The notes: a model not told the origin generated them from the letters alone. A DNA stretch of 64,000 bases from Methylophaga sp. (GCA_026988435.1 JALSLH010000083.1:62001-126000), one strand, 5' to 3'; shown: positions 10,544-21,813, counted from the first letter of the stretch. Numbers and translations: made by a program.

Positions 10544-12139
10544 ATGAAGAAAATAAGTCCATCAACACTGATCATCATCACCGCTATTTTCTTTGTTATT
10601 TTTAACAATATAGCTTTTTTCCAAGAAGTGCTGACCCATTACCCATTGACAGGCATAACGACCACCTTATTTATCGTATCGCTGGCCGTCGTTTTCAGTT
10701 GTGTAAATATTATTATCCTAGCATTATTATGCTATCGATATACTATTAAACCGGTATTAATTACGTTGTTATTACTTTCAGCAGCGTGTGCATATTTTAT
10801 GGATAGTTATCATGTAATTATTGATGATGTGATGATTGATAATATCCTAAAAACAGATACTGCTGAAGCCTTTGATTTGCTCAGTATTAAACAGTTTTTA
10901 TATGTATTGTTTTTAGGGGTATTACCTGCAATATGGGTTTATAGAGTTCCGATTTCTCATCCACCACTAAAAAAGGCCATTTTATCTAAAACGCTATTAA
11001 TCGGTGCGTTATTGCTTATTGCTGTTATCACTATTCTGTCGTTAGGTGGCTTTTATGCTTCATTTTTCCGCGAACACAAAGCACTTAGAAATTATGCTAA
11101 TCCTTCTTATTACATTTATTCTGTGGGAAAATATCTATCGGAACAATTCGGTGGTGAGACTCAAATATTTACACCTATTGGTTTAGATGCTCAAATTAGA
11201 TCTGCAGACCCTGATAGGGAATTAATTATTTTTATAGTGGGCGAAACAGCACGTGCGGATCATTTTTCACTCAATGGTTATGATAAAAAAACCAATCCCA
11301 GATTAGAAAAGGAAAATATTATCAATTTTGATAATGTGTGGTCGTGTGGTACATCAACAGCCATATCTGTGCCGTGCATTTTTTCACTTGATGGTCGGGC
11401 AGACTATAGTCGTAACAAGGCTCGAATGACTGGAAATTTATTAGATGTAGCTCAACATGTAGGGGCCAATGTGCTTTGGCTTGATAATAATTCCAGTTCT
11501 AAAGGGGTGGCCGACAGATCTAAATATCAAAGCTATAAAACGCCGGAGAATAATCCTATCTGTGACAGTGAATGTCGTGATGTAGGTATGCTCGCTCATC
11601 TACAAGCCTATATCGACAGCCATCCAACAGGTGATATTTTTATCATCTTGCACCAAATGGGAAATCATGGACCAGCCTATTACAAACGTTACCCTAAAGA
11701 ATTTGAGAAATTCACACCTGTCTGTCAGAGCAACCAACTGGAACAATGTAGTCGTGAAGAAATTAACAACGCTTATGATAATGCCATTTTATATACTGAT
11801 TTTTTCTTATCTGAAACAATTAAATTATTGAAAAGGAATAATAATGATTTCGAAGCGGCTTTATTGTATGTCAGTGACCACGGTGAATCGTTAGGGGAAA
11901 ATGGCTTATATTTACATGGACTGCCGTATATGCTTGCACCTGATTCACAAAAGCATGTTCCTATGTTGATGTGGTTTGGAGATAACTTTGATAGCAATGA
12001 AGTTGATCTTGATTTACTCAAGCAAAAAAGCAGTCAAAAATACACACATGATAATATTTTTCATACGATTTTAGGTTTATTAGAAATAAATAGTGAAATA
12101 TATGATCCTGCTTTAGATATTATTCCTCATCATGACTAA
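10544..12139 (+). CDS. eptA: Phosphoethanolamine--lipid A transferase (EptA-like, sulfatase fold)
   Basis: N-terminal TM helices, IFIVGETARADHFSLNGY, YVSDHGESLGENGLYLHGLPY. Confidence 0.9.
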   Translation: MKKISPSTLIIITAIFFVIFNNIAFFQEVLTHYPLTGITTTLFIVSLAVVFSCVNIIILALLCYRYTIKPVLITLLLLSAACAYFMDSYHVIIDDVMIDNILKTDTAEAFDLLSIKQFLYVLFLGVLPAIWVYRVPISHPPLKKAILSKTLLIGALLLIAVITILSLGGFYASFFREHKALRNYANPSYYIYSVGKYLSEQFGGETQIFTPIGLDAQIRSADPDRELIIFIVGETARADHFSLNGYDKKTNPRLEKENIINFDNVWSCGTSTAISVPCIFSLDGRADYSRNKARMTGNLLDVAQHVGANVLWLDNNSSSKGVADRSKYQSYKTPENNPICDSECRDVGMLAHLQAYIDSHPTGDIFIILHQMGNHGPAYYKRYPKEFEKFTPVCQSNQLEQCSREEINNAYDNAILYTDFFLSETIKLLKRNNNDFEAALLYVSDHGESLGENGLYLHGLPYMLAPDSQKHVPMLMWFGDNFDSNEVDLDLLKQKSSQKYTHDNIFHTILGLLEINSEIYDPALDIIPHHD

Positions 12140-12821
12140 ACAGATTATTTTTACGAGCATTGCCTTAATGGTAACAATCGTATTTTTTGAATTGACCAAT
12201 ATTGACCTATTACTACAAAATTATTTTTATGATATGCAGTTACATACGTGGTTAGTGAACGATGATAATGTATTACTAGATCTTATCTTCTATAGTGGAA
12301 TTAAAAAAATCTATATTGCATTTGCTCTAGCACTGCTGACTTCATTAGTATTTTTTTATAAAAGGCCTTTAATTCAACACTACAAACAAGGCATCATTAT
12401 TGTGCTTCTTTCCTTAATTATCGTTCCTTCAACAGTTAGTCTGCTGAAAGCAAGTACTAATGTTGCTTGTCCTAAACACTTAACGCTCTATGGCGGTGAT
12501 TATCCTTATGTTAGCGTCTTAGACGCCTATCCATCAGACTTTCACCAAGAAAAGAAGGTTAAGTGCTTTCCTGCTGGTCATGCAAGTGGTGGTTTTGCAT
12601 TAATGGCGCTTTTCTTTCTTTTCAAAAGCAAAAAGAATAAGCGTATTGCATTGGTGTCAGCTATCACTATAGGATGGGGAACAGGCAGTTATAAAATGCT
12701 GATTGGTGACCATTTCCTTAGTCATACCATTGTTACGATGGTAATCGCTTGGCTACTCATTTTATGTATCACTACTATTACTCATTTAGTTTTCAAAAGA
12801 ATTGGCAGAAACATAAAGTAG
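12132..12821 (+). CDS. PAP2 family lipid phosphatase
   Basis: KCFPAGHASGGF and GDHFLSHT PAP2 motifs; start overlaps eptA 3' end. Confidence 0.85.
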   Translation: MTKQIIFTSIALMVTIVFFELTNIDLLLQNYFYDMQLHTWLVNDDNVLLDLIFYSGIKKIYIAFALALLTSLVFFYKRPLIQHYKQGIIIVLLSLIIVPSTVSLLKASTNVACPKHLTLYGGDYPYVSVLDAYPSDFHQEKKVKCFPAGHASGGFALMALFFLFKSKKNKRIALVSAITIGWGTGSYKMLIGDHFLSHTIVTMVIAWLLILCITTITHLVFKRIGRNIK

Positions 12822-12957
12822 AACAGTATATCTGCGTAATCATTTAATCTGCAGTTTTCAGAGAACACCAGAGCTACGTTGCTATGCTTGATAAGGACTA
12901 ATCACAACCTTTAGGTTCCCTATTTTTACCCTGGAAACTCCGCACATTGAATGGTCA

Positions 12958-14196
12958 TTAGTATGTTCCTGCGGAACGTGCATGATGACGAGGTAGTTTT
13001 CTTGATTGCAATGCCGCAGCAGCGACAAATAAAGAAGAAGCGATGAGGCAACCTATCAAATTGTATTGCTGATATATCAAACCTGATAATATTGTACCTG
13101 TTAATCGTCCAGCCGCATTTGCCATATAATAAAAACCGACATTCATCGCCACCTCGTTATGGTCTGACCATTCAACGATAAGATAGGAATGCACCGCTGA
13201 ATTTAGTGCAAACACAACTGCAAATAGCCCGAGACCAATGATTATTACATAAGTAGGAGCGATTTGATTATAGAGAGCTAGCGCCATGCTTGCAGGTAAC
13301 AGCATTAGAATCAGGGCGAGTTGTTGCGTTGTTTTACCATCAGGGGAATGGCCCTGCTTTTTATTTTTAAGTAAACGGGGAGTCAATGCTTGAAGCACCC
13401 CATAAGCAATGATCCACACGGCAAAAAAACCACCTGTTTGTTCAAAATTCCAGCCTAGAGTAGTGGTTAAATAAACAGGTAAGCCGATGACAAACCAGAC
13501 ATCACGAGAACAAAACAAAAAGGCTCGAGCAGCAGATAACCAATTTATGGCAGCCTTGTTTGAGAGTAACTGTGAAAATTTAGGCTTAGATTTAGTTGTA
13601 CCTAAATCGCGTGGTAATAACCACCATGTAACAAGGAGAATAATAAATAAAGAGCCTGCAAGTACAAGTAATGCACCTCTAAAACCATAAATTGCAAGCA
13701 GCAGCCCGCCTAAGAAAAACCCAACTCCTTTAAGGGTGTTTTTAGATCCCGTTAAAATAGCGATCCACTTAAATAATTGCTTTGATGCCGCTCGTTTGCT
13801 TGTTGTTGAAGGAATAAATAACTTAACGCTAGCTTTAGCACTCATTTTGTTAAGATCTTTTGCTATTCCTGATAATGCCTGTGCAACCATGACATAGACA
13901 ATAGTGAGATATTCTGTAGGTACGGTGAGCATTAATAAAGCAAAGACTTGTAATAACATACCTAGATGCATAGTGGTATTGAGACCAAATCGAGCACCCA
14001 ACCAGCCGCCGACCAAGTTCGTTACAATGCCAAAAAACTCATAAAACAAAAATAAACTGGCAATGGCTAGCGGTGTGTAACCGAGTTGGTGAAAGTACAA
14101 CACTACCAACATACGAATGGCACCATCAGTTAGAGTAAATCCCCAATAAGCTGCTGTAATAACTGCATAATGTCGTAGGCTGTTGACTCGATTCAT
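12958..14196 (-). CDS. arsJ: MFS transporter ArsJ (organoarsenical efflux)
   Basis: 12-TM MFS protein immediately downstream of GAPDH in an ArsR-led operon. Confidence 0.85.
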   Translation of the reverse strand: MNRVNSLRHYAVITAAYWGFTLTDGAIRMLVVLYFHQLGYTPLAIASLFLFYEFFGIVTNLVGGWLGARFGLNTTMHLGMLLQVFALLMLTVPTEYLTIVYVMVAQALSGIAKDLNKMSAKASVKLFIPSTTSKRAASKQLFKWIAILTGSKNTLKGVGFFLGGLLLAIYGFRGALLVLAGSLFIILLVTWWLLPRDLGTTKSKPKFSQLLSNKAAINWLSAARAFLFCSRDVWFVIGLPVYLTTTLGWNFEQTGGFFAVWIIAYGVLQALTPRLLKNKKQGHSPDGKTTQQLALILMLLPASMALALYNQIAPTYVIIIGLGLFAVVFALNSAVHSYLIVEWSDHNEVAMNVGFYYMANAAGRLTGTILSGLIYQQYNLIGCLIASSLFVAAAALQSRKLPRHHARSAGTY

Positions 14197-14198
14197 AA

Positions 14199-15212
14199 TT
14201 AGAGTGATCGAGCCATCATCGTAGCAAGATCGATCATACGGTTAACATAGCCCCATTCATTGTCATACCAAGCGAGTACTTTTACTTGTGTATTATTAAT
14301 GACCATTGTTGAAGGTGCATCAATAATCCCTGAACGTGGATCATTGGTATAATCGATAGACACTAAAGGCCGTGTCTCATAACCAAGAATATCTTTTAAC
14401 GATAATTCGGATGCAGCTCTAAATAAGGCATTTACTTCTTCTACATTTGTTTCTCTATTCGATTCAAAGACAAAGTCAGTAAGCGAACCGTTTAATAATG
14501 GGACGCGTACAGCCAGTCCATTTAATTTACCCTCCAACTCAGGGAATATTTTGGTGATAGCCTTGGCGGAACCTGTTGTGGTTGGAATTAAAGACTGACC
14601 ACAGGCACGGGCACGGCGTAAATCCTTGTGTCCCTTATCGACAATGGTTTGGGTATTCGTGATGTTATGAATAGTGGTCATCGAACCATGTTTTATGCCC
14701 AAAGTCTCATGCATGACTTTAACTATTGGAGCAAGACAGTTTGTTGTGCATGAAGCGGCAGTCACAATGTGATGTTTAGTTGGGTCATAAAGACTATGAT
14801 TAACACCGTAAACGAGGTTAAGAGCAGGATCAGGGCATGGTGCTGACACTAAGATCTTCTGAATACCTTGGTCAAAATACGGCTGAAGCTGTTCTGATGT
14901 TTTAAATTTGCCAGAGCACTCCAGTAAAATATCAATGCCATACTGTGACCAATTTACTTCAGCTGGTGAATCGTACTGGCTAAAACTGATAACGTTATCA
15001 TCAATCTTTATCTGTGAACCTGTGCATGAAACAGCTTTATCTTCACCCCAACGACCATGTACAGAATCAAATTGCAGTAAATGTGCATGGCATTCTGCAT
15101 TACCGTTGATTTCATTAATATGTACAAACTCAATTTCATCACTGTTCCAACCAGCCTGCAAAGCCAGTTTTCCCATACGGCCAAAACCATTAATACCTAC
15201 ACGTATTGTCAT
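14199..15212 (-). CDS. Glyceraldehyde-3-phosphate dehydrogenase of the ars operon
   Basis: [49 protein letters not shown] catalytic Cys region. Confidence 0.92.
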   Translation of the reverse strand: MTIRVGINGFGRMGKLALQAGWNSDEIEFVHINEINGNAECHAHLLQFDSVHGRWGEDKAVSCTGSQIKIDDNVISFSQYDSPAEVNWSQYGIDILLECSGKFKTSEQLQPYFDQGIQKILVSAPCPDPALNLVYGVNHSLYDPTKHHIVTAASCTTNCLAPIVKVMHETLGIKHGSMTTIHNITNTQTIVDKGHKDLRRARACGQSLIPTTTGSAKAITKIFPELEGKLNGLAVRVPLLNGSLTDFVFESNRETNVEEVNALFRAASELSLKDILGYETRPLVSIDYTNDPRSGIIDAPSTMVINNTQVKVLAWYDNEWGYVNRMIDLATMMARSL

Positions 15213-15227
15213 TTTATATTCCTAGTT

Positions 15228-15578
15228 CTAACAGCACACTTGATTCGGTCTGTCTTTCATGGTGATGAGGGCAATGCGATCTTCTTTATATGGTGAAGTA
15301 TCAGCAATGCCGGCAGTTGTTATTTGAACTGCATCGTTAATCCACGCAGGAATGTCATCGTTGATGCGGTAATAAATCCACAAACCTTGGCGGCGAGATA
15401 ACAATAAGCCTGCTTCTTTGAGTTGAGCAAGGTGGCGAGAGATGACAGGTTGTGCTAATTCTAATGAATGAGTTAACTCACAAACACAGAGCTCATCGAC
15501 CTGTTTAATTAAGATGAGTGCTCTCAATCTCATTGGATGTGATAAAACAGAGTAAAAATCATCAGCTTGTAAGTTCAT
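15228..15578 (-). CDS. arsR: ArsR/SmtB family transcriptional regulator
   Basis: ELCVCELTHSLELAQPVISRHLAQLKEAGLL: CVCEL metal motif and wHTH. Confidence 0.9.
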   Translation of the reverse strand: MNLQADDFYSVLSHPMRLRALILIKQVDELCVCELTHSLELAQPVISRHLAQLKEAGLLLSRRQGLWIYYRINDDIPAWINDAVQITTAGIADTSPYKEDRIALITMKDRPNQVCC

Positions 15579-15824
15579 ATGTTACGGCTATAAATTAATA
15601 ATTGATATATAGTAATTCATATATATCAATTGCACAATATAGTCTGGCTTATTGTAATCATATCTATGTCCGCCTATTTTGGGACTAAGAATTAACTGAT
15701 ATTATTTTTAGCGACCTTGAGATATTGGTGCTTGATAGATATTTAAGTTTGCTTGCGATTGACGAGTAAAAATTATAGCAATAGATTAAGTGAAATGACG
15801 CGTCATGATTTATGATGGCTGAAA

Positions 15825-15852
15825 CAAAAAAGCCTCTGAAAATCAGAGGCTT
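15825..15852 (-). terminator. Rho-independent terminator after tRNA-Ser
   Basis: GCCTCTGA-AAA-TCAGAGGC stem; T-run on the minus strand. Confidence 0.75.
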
Positions 15853-15864
15853 AATTGATTGTGA

Positions 15865-15954
15865 TGGCGGAGAGTCAGGGATTCGAACCCTGGGTAGGGA
15901 TAAACCTACGCTGGTTTTCAAGACCAGTACATTCGGCCGCTCTGTCAACTCTCC
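15865..15954 (-). tRNA. tRNA-Ser (anticodon UGA), CCA encoded
   Basis: Reverse complement GGAGAGT...CTGGTCTTGAAAACCAG...GGTTCGAATCC...ACTCTCCGCCA; long variable arm; 90 nt. Confidence 0.95.
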
Positions 15955-16059
15955 AAGACGCGAAATAATACGCGAATCGTGCTAACAAAACAAGCTGTTG
16001 TGATAGATATATTTTATTAAGCTTGCACTTTTGGACGGAGAGGGTACGATCTTAAGGTT

Positions 16060-17067
16060 ATGTCAGAAAATAAATCCCAATTAATTGACCGTTTTGGTCG
16101 AAAGGTCACCTATGTTCGTATGTCGATTACAGATCGGTGCGATTTTCGTTGCGTGTATTGCATGGACGAAGAAATGACATTTTTGCCACGAGAACAAGTG
16201 CTTACATTGGAAGAAGTTATTTTCTTAATGCGCGCTTTTTGTGAATTAGGGGTGGAGAAGGTTCGTATTACTGGTGGTGAACCGCTTGTAAGACGCAATG
16301 TTGATTGGTTGATGGCTGAAATTGGTAAACTTAAGAAAACAACAGCACTGAAAGAATTAACGCTCACAACAAATGGGTCTCAATTACGGAAATATGCCAC
16401 GCATTTAGTTGAAGCTGGGGTTGATCGTATTAATATAAGCCTTGATTCGTTGAGAAAAGAGCGATTTAAGGCGTTAACACGAACAGGGGATTTGGATACG
16501 GTTCTAGATGGTATAGATGCAGCTAAACAGGCAGGTTTTAAGCGCATTAAACTTAATGCGGTTATTTTGAAGGGCCGCAACGATGACGAAGTTGTTGACC
16601 TTGCAGCTTTTGCTATAGAGAATGACCTTGATATCTCATATATTGAAGAAATGCCACTCGGCCATGTTACACATAAGCGTGAAGAAAGCTTTTGCTCTAG
16701 CGATGAAATATTGGACACATTGCAAGCTGTTTTTCAATTACAGCAAAGTGCTAGCAAAACAGGAGGGCCTTCTCGCTATTACCAAGTTGCGGGCACGCAA
16801 AGTAAAATAGGTTTTATTTCGCCACATAGCCATAATTTCTGTGAGAGCTGCAATCGTGTTCGAGTGACAACAGAAGGGCGCTTGTTGCTATGTTTAGGTC
16901 AGGAACATTCTGTTGATCTTCGTGGTATTATTCGCCGCTATCCGGGTGATGTTGAACGATTAAAAGAGGCGATTATTAAGTCGATGGATATTAAACCTGA
17001 AGGCCATGATTTTAATATTGCTGAGCAGCCAATTATATTTAGGCATATGAATGTCACTGGCGGCTGA
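16060..17067 (+). CDS. moaA: GTP 3',8-cyclase MoaA (radical SAM)
   Basis: SITDRCDFRCVYCMDE radical SAM motif; C-terminal CESCNRVRVTTEGRLLLCLG. Confidence 0.95.
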   Translation: MSENKSQLIDRFGRKVTYVRMSITDRCDFRCVYCMDEEMTFLPREQVLTLEEVIFLMRAFCELGVEKVRITGGEPLVRRNVDWLMAEIGKLKKTTALKELTLTTNGSQLRKYATHLVEAGVDRINISLDSLRKERFKALTRTGDLDTVLDGIDAAKQAGFKRIKLNAVILKGRNDDEVVDLAAFAIENDLDISYIEEMPLGHVTHKREESFCSSDEILDTLQAVFQLQQSASKTGGPSRYYQVAGTQSKIGFISPHSHNFCESCNRVRVTTEGRLLLCLGQEHSVDLRGIIRRYPGDVERLKEAIIKSMDIKPEGHDFNIAEQPIIFRHMNVTGG

Positions 17068-17875
17068 TCCACATCCTATTATGACGGATGAGGGCATTCA
17101 TTCGCTTCATATAACTCAGGTTGTTGATGAGCATGGGCAAGCCCGTGAAATAGCATTAACGGGTGAAAGACCGCTAACTATATATCTTGATAAACAAGAG
17201 ATAGTTACACTGATGACCATGGGGACGCAACCGGAGCTATTGACACTTGGCTATTTACGTAATCAAGGTTTAATACATACATTGCGCGAAATTATTGCAA
17301 TTCAAGTCGATTGGGAAGTTGAGGCGGTTGCAGTAACAACGCATCAAAAGCAGTCGAATATTGATGAGATCTTATCAAAACGAATAGTGACAAGTGGTTG
17401 TGGTCAAGGGACAATGTTTGGCAATGTAATGGCATCGCTAGATAAACTTACATTAATATGCCCAGATTTCACATCAAAGACTATTTATCAAGTGCTAGAT
17501 GGCTTGGCGGAATATAATAAAGTGTACAAACAGGCGGGGGCAGTACATGGGTGTGCATTATGCTCAAGCTCGGGCGATGTTCATGTTTTTGTTGAGGATG
17601 TTGGCAGGCACAATGCGGTTGATGCTATTTCAGGCTGGATGCTATTGAATGATATATCAGGCGCTGACAAGGTGTTTTATACCACAGGTAGGCTAACGTC
17701 CGAAATGGTTATTAAAGTTGCTCAGATGGAAGTTCCTTTGCTTCTATCACGTTCTGGAATCACAGAGATGGGCTTGAATCTTGCTAGGAATATAGGCATT
17801 GGTTTGGTTGCTCGTGCTAAAGGTAAACATTTTTTAGTTTTTAATGGCCTCGAACACTATTTTAAACAAAGTTAG
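17051..17875 (+). CDS. fdhD: Formate dehydrogenase accessory sulfurtransferase FdhD
   Basis: TSGCGQGTMFG, HGCALCSSSGDVHVFVEDVGRHNAVDAISGW; overlaps moaA 3' end. Confidence 0.92.
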   Translation: MSLAADPHPIMTDEGIHSLHITQVVDEHGQAREIALTGERPLTIYLDKQEIVTLMTMGTQPELLTLGYLRNQGLIHTLREIIAIQVDWEVEAVAVTTHQKQSNIDEILSKRIVTSGCGQGTMFGNVMASLDKLTLICPDFTSKTIYQVLDGLAEYNKVYKQAGAVHGCALCSSSGDVHVFVEDVGRHNAVDAISGWMLLNDISGADKVFYTTGRLTSEMVIKVAQMEVPLLLSRSGITEMGLNLARNIGIGLVARAKGKHFLVFNGLEHYFKQS

Positions 17876-18082
17876 AACGCATTCTTAAGTTATTAATATA
17901 AGATATGCTACTAGGTTAATGATTTTAAGTAATTTTACTTTAATTTTACTTGTAAAGGTAGTATTATTTAAGGCGTAGTTTTTTAGGATGTTAAAAAAAG
18001 TAAAACAAAATATTGGCTAAAGATATGTGCCACTAGTGCCGATACGAAGGATATAGAATTTCGACGGAAAGAGAATGCTCAA

Positions 18083-19219
18083 ATGGCTTCAATTCAATAT
18101 AAAGATACTATAAATGAACATTATGTCTCTTACGCAACAGGCAGGAATTTAGTGAAAGTTCCTGATCTTAATAAACATGTGGTTATCGTTGATGATGAAT
18201 CAACGGGCAGAATGATCATGGGTAAAATTCTTCACCAGGTGATGGATAAAATCGTGTTGCATGAATTTGAACATCCTGCCGATGTATTAGAATGGTTAGA
18301 TAATAACCACCCTGATTTAATTGTTACTGATTATCGAATGCCGGATATCAATGGTATCGATTTTATAAAGAAAATACGTCTAAGAGAGGGCTGCCAAGAT
18401 ATTCCGATCATGATGATCACGGTTGCAGACGAGAAAACAGTGCGTTATAACGCTTTGGAAGCAGGTGCAACAGCATTTTTAACACGTCCTATCGATCATA
18501 TTGAATGTAGAACAAGTTGCAGAAACTTACTTAAATTGAGTGAGCAGCATTCAATTATTCAAAAGCGTGCGCAATGGTTGGCCGAACAAGTCGAGTTGGC
18601 AACGCAACAGATTGTTTCGCGTGAAAAAGAGACACTGTTATGCCTAGCGAAAGCGGGTGAATACCGTGATGAAGAAACCGGAAATCATGTTGTTAGAATG
18701 GCAAAATATTCACGCCAAATTGCTGAGGAGCTTGGCATGGTAGTGGATGACTGTGATTCGTTAGAATATGCAGCACCAATGCATGATATTGGTAAAATAG
18801 GGATTCCTGATGGAATACTTCTTAAACCTGGCAAACTTAATCCTGCAGAGTGGGAAATAATGCAGAAGCATGCTGAAATAGGCCACGATATATTAATTGA
18901 TAGCGATTCTAAATATATGCAAATGGGCGCTATTATTGCATTAACACATCATGAAAAATTTGATGGAAGTGGTTATCCTAAAGGTTTAAAAGGTGAAGCT
19001 ATTCCTCTGATAGGAAGAATTGTTGCCGTTGCTGATGTTTATGATGCGCTTACTTCTGAGCGACCTTATAAAAAAGCTTGGCCAATAGAAGATGCTTTAG
19101 ATTATTTAAAAGAACAATCAGGCCAGCACTTCGACCCTGAATGCATCGATGCATTTTTCAAGCGAATAAAAAAAATCAAAACAATTGAAAATGATTATGC
19201 TGACAATGATACTGAATAA
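18083..19219 (+). CDS. rpfG: Response regulator with HD-GYP domain (RpfG-like)
   Basis: Receiver domain; [23 protein letters not shown] and [14 protein letters not shown]. Confidence 0.9.
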   Translation: MASIQYKDTINEHYVSYATGRNLVKVPDLNKHVVIVDDESTGRMIMGKILHQVMDKIVLHEFEHPADVLEWLDNNHPDLIVTDYRMPDINGIDFIKKIRLREGCQDIPIMMITVADEKTVRYNALEAGATAFLTRPIDHIECRTSCRNLLKLSEQHSIIQKRAQWLAEQVELATQQIVSREKETLLCLAKAGEYRDEETGNHVVRMAKYSRQIAEELGMVVDDCDSLEYAAPMHDIGKIGIPDGILLKPGKLNPAEWEIMQKHAEIGHDILIDSDSKYMQMGAIIALTHHEKFDGSGYPKGLKGEAIPLIGRIVAVADVYDALTSERPYKKAWPIEDALDYLKEQSGQHFDPECIDAFFKRIKKIKTIENDYADNDTE

Positions 19220-19260
19220 CTTTGGAATAGAGGTTGGGGCAAGTGTTCTAAGGAGCAAGC

Positions 19261-21813
19261 ATGTTTGGCATTGATTCATTTAAAGAACGCACAAAAAAGA
19301 TGGGGGATTCCGAGGCGGAACAAGTCATGATTAGGCTCGTTTTTGGTTTAATTGTGCTACTCTATCTTGCTTTTCCTTGGGGTGGCGGCACATTATCTGA
19401 AACATTTTCATCTACTGCTACACTCATAATGGCGGGGGCATATATAATCGGTTGGCTTATTGCCTTAGCACTATATGTTCATCCTTATAAATCTATGGCG
19501 CGACGCCTTTTCGGTAACGTTTTAGATATAGGCACATTATCATTTTTAATGTTGATATCGGGTGCAGAGAGTGTGTTTCTTTTCGGAATTTATCTATGGG
19601 TCACTCTAGGGAATGGTTTCAGATATGGCCCTAAATACTTATATTTCTCTTTAGCAATCAGCATTGTTGGTTTTATGGCAGCCATGCAATTGGGTTCGTA
19701 TTGGCAAACTCCAGATACAATGGAAATTGGTTATAGTTTACTAATATTATTGATTTTAGTTCCAATGTATACCGCATTCCTTATTAAGAAATTACATGCT
19801 GCAATAGAGAGTGCAAAACAAGCAAATGAAGCTAAAAGTCGATTCTTAGCTAATATGTCACATGAATTAAGAACGCCGCTTAACGGTGTAATTGGTTTGG
19901 GAGATTTGCTTCGAGAAACAAAGCTTGATAATGAGCAGTCTGATTTAGCCAATACCATGCACAAGTCCGCTCATACACTGCTTGGGTTAATTGAAAAAGT
20001 ATTAGATATATCTAAAATTGAAGCAGGGAAGATTGAAATATCGAAAAAACGTTTAGATCTACACGCCTTGGTCAACTCAGTGTTAGAAATGCAAAGCCCA
20101 ATTGGCAATGCAAAAGGATTAACTGTCTCATGTACTATCGATTCAAACGTGCCCTTTCTACTTGAAGGTGATCAGCAGCATATCAGGCAAGTGTTGATTA
20201 ATCTAATAGGTAATGCAATCAAGTTTACCCAGCAAGGCTCTATTAACTTACATCTTTATAGCGTGAGCAATGATGATGTCACCACTAGACTGCGCTTTGA
20301 AATAAAAGATACCGGAATAGGTATCGATGCAGATGTGATTGATAGTGTGTTTGATGATTTTACTCAGGTAGGTAAGGCTGTGGAGGGTGGAACTGGTTTG
20401 GGAACAACGATTTCAAAAGAGTTAGTAGAGTTAATGGGTGGGGAAATAGGTGTAGAAAGTAAGCGTTATAAGGGCTCAATTTTTTGGTTTGAATTACCGT
20501 TTAAAATTATTCCATATGATGCCTTGGATATTTCTGACAACAAACTACTTGTCATGTCTAAAGAACAGACGGTAGCACAATTAAAACCAATGTTAGACAA
20601 TTGGCAGATAAAATTTGATGAAGCTAGCTCACCAGTTAAAGCATTAAAATTATTGAATCAAGCTATTGAACAAGGTGAGGGGTATAAAGTCGTTTTGGTT
20701 GAACGAGCGTGTTTGGCAGATTTTACGCCGAAACAGTTTTCAGAAATGCTGAAGGCTGAGCGATTATTACATAATATTTCATGGGTATTGTTGAATAGCA
20801 GTGCTGAAGATTTAAAAGAACAAGATGTGGGTGAACATTATATATCGGTGATAAGCGATATGCATGATAAACGACTATTGTTTAATGCTATTCATGCCGC
20901 GCAAAGTATTCACTCAAATGCAGAAAATGTCGTATCGCTTTCGGATCATTATGCGAAGCAGATAGGCGCTAAGCCTTTAACCATTCTTGTTGCAGAAGAT
21001 AATTTAGTAAATCAAAAAGTTATCGATGGAATATTAAGACGAGCAGGGCATTCGGTGATTATTGCGAATGATGGAGAAGAAGCACTAGATATTTTAGAAA
21101 CAGAAATTGAAAATATTGATCTATTAATCGTTGATAAAAATATGCCAAGACGGTCTGGTGATGAAGTGGTTTTGGCAATGAGATATCTGGATATGGCGCA
21201 TTATATCCCTACAATAATGTTGACAGCAGATGCGACACCAGAAGCAAGGAAAGTAAGCACTAATGCGGGTGCAAATGAATTTTTAACCAAGCCTATAGAT
21301 GCAAAAGAATTGTTAGAAAAGATTGCGAGTCTCACAGCGCAAACGAAGAAAGATAAAATAAAAGTAGATCAAAAAATTGCTAAGTTTCCCACACAAAAAA
21401 CGAATGAAGAGAAGGTTGAAACTAGAAACGAATGGTTTGATGAAAATATTTTTCAATCGTTAATGATGTTAGGCGATACAGATTCGAGCTTTATAGAAAA
21501 GTTGGTTCATGGCTTTATAGCTGATGGCGAAAAGCATGTTAACCGCATTGATATTGCCGTTTATGACGATTATCTTGAGCTACGAGAATCATTGCATGCA
21601 CTTAAGGGATCGGCTGCTGAGTTAGGATCTATTCCGCTTGTTGATATTTGCCGAAGGGGAGAGTCGTATAAACCTTATGATATTGGTACTGATAAACTAT
21701 TTCAATTAAGCAGTGATATTAAATCTATATATATAAATACTGTAACAGCCTTAAATAATGCTGTATCCAAGGCTGTTACAGTTGATTCTAATGATAAAAC
21801 AACGGCCAGTTAG
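19261..21813 (+). CDS. rpfC: Hybrid sensor histidine kinase (RpfC-like) with receiver and Hpt domains
   Basis: N-terminal TM sensor (LWVTLGNGFRYGPKY), SRFLANMSHELRTPLNGVIG, receiver VDKNMPRRSG, Hpt ALKGSAAELG. Confidence 0.9.
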   Translation: MFGIDSFKERTKKMGDSEAEQVMIRLVFGLIVLLYLAFPWGGGTLSETFSSTATLIMAGAYIIGWLIALALYVHPYKSMARRLFGNVLDIGTLSFLMLISGAESVFLFGIYLWVTLGNGFRYGPKYLYFSLAISIVGFMAAMQLGSYWQTPDTMEIGYSLLILLILVPMYTAFLIKKLHAAIESAKQANEAKSRFLANMSHELRTPLNGVIGLGDLLRETKLDNEQSDLANTMHKSAHTLLGLIEKVLDISKIEAGKIEISKKRLDLHALVNSVLEMQSPIGNAKGLTVSCTIDSNVPFLLEGDQQHIRQVLINLIGNAIKFTQQGSINLHLYSVSNDDVTTRLRFEIKDTGIGIDADVIDSVFDDFTQVGKAVEGGTGLGTTISKELVELMGGEIGVESKRYKGSIFWFELPFKIIPYDALDISDNKLLVMSKEQTVAQLKPMLDNWQIKFDEASSPVKALKLLNQAIEQGEGYKVVLVERACLADFTPKQFSEMLKAERLLHNISWVLLNSSAEDLKEQDVGEHYISVISDMHDKRLLFNAIHAAQSIHSNAENVVSLSDHYAKQIGAKPLTILVAEDNLVNQKVIDGILRRAGHSVIIANDGEEALDILETEIENIDLLIVDKNMPRRSGDEVVLAMRYLDMAHYIPTIMLTADATPEARKVSTNAGANEFLTKPIDAKELLEKIASLTAQTKKDKIKVDQKIAKFPTQKTNEEKVETRNEWFDENIFQSLMMLGDTDSSFIEKLVHGFIADGEKHVNRIDIAVYDDYLELRESLHALKGSAAELGSIPLVDICRRGESYKPYDIGTDKLFQLSSDIKSIYINTVTALNNAVSKAVTVDSNDKTTAS
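21740..21781. repeat. Perfect 13-bp inverted repeat inside the 3' end of rpfC
   Basis: CTGTAACAGCCTT (21740-21752) and AAGGCTGTTACAG (21769-21781), 16-nt loop. Confidence 0.9.

Noticed and set aside
15685-15948. 87-aa minus-strand ORF
   Set aside because: Overlaps tRNA-Ser and its terminator; protein has no recognisable features.
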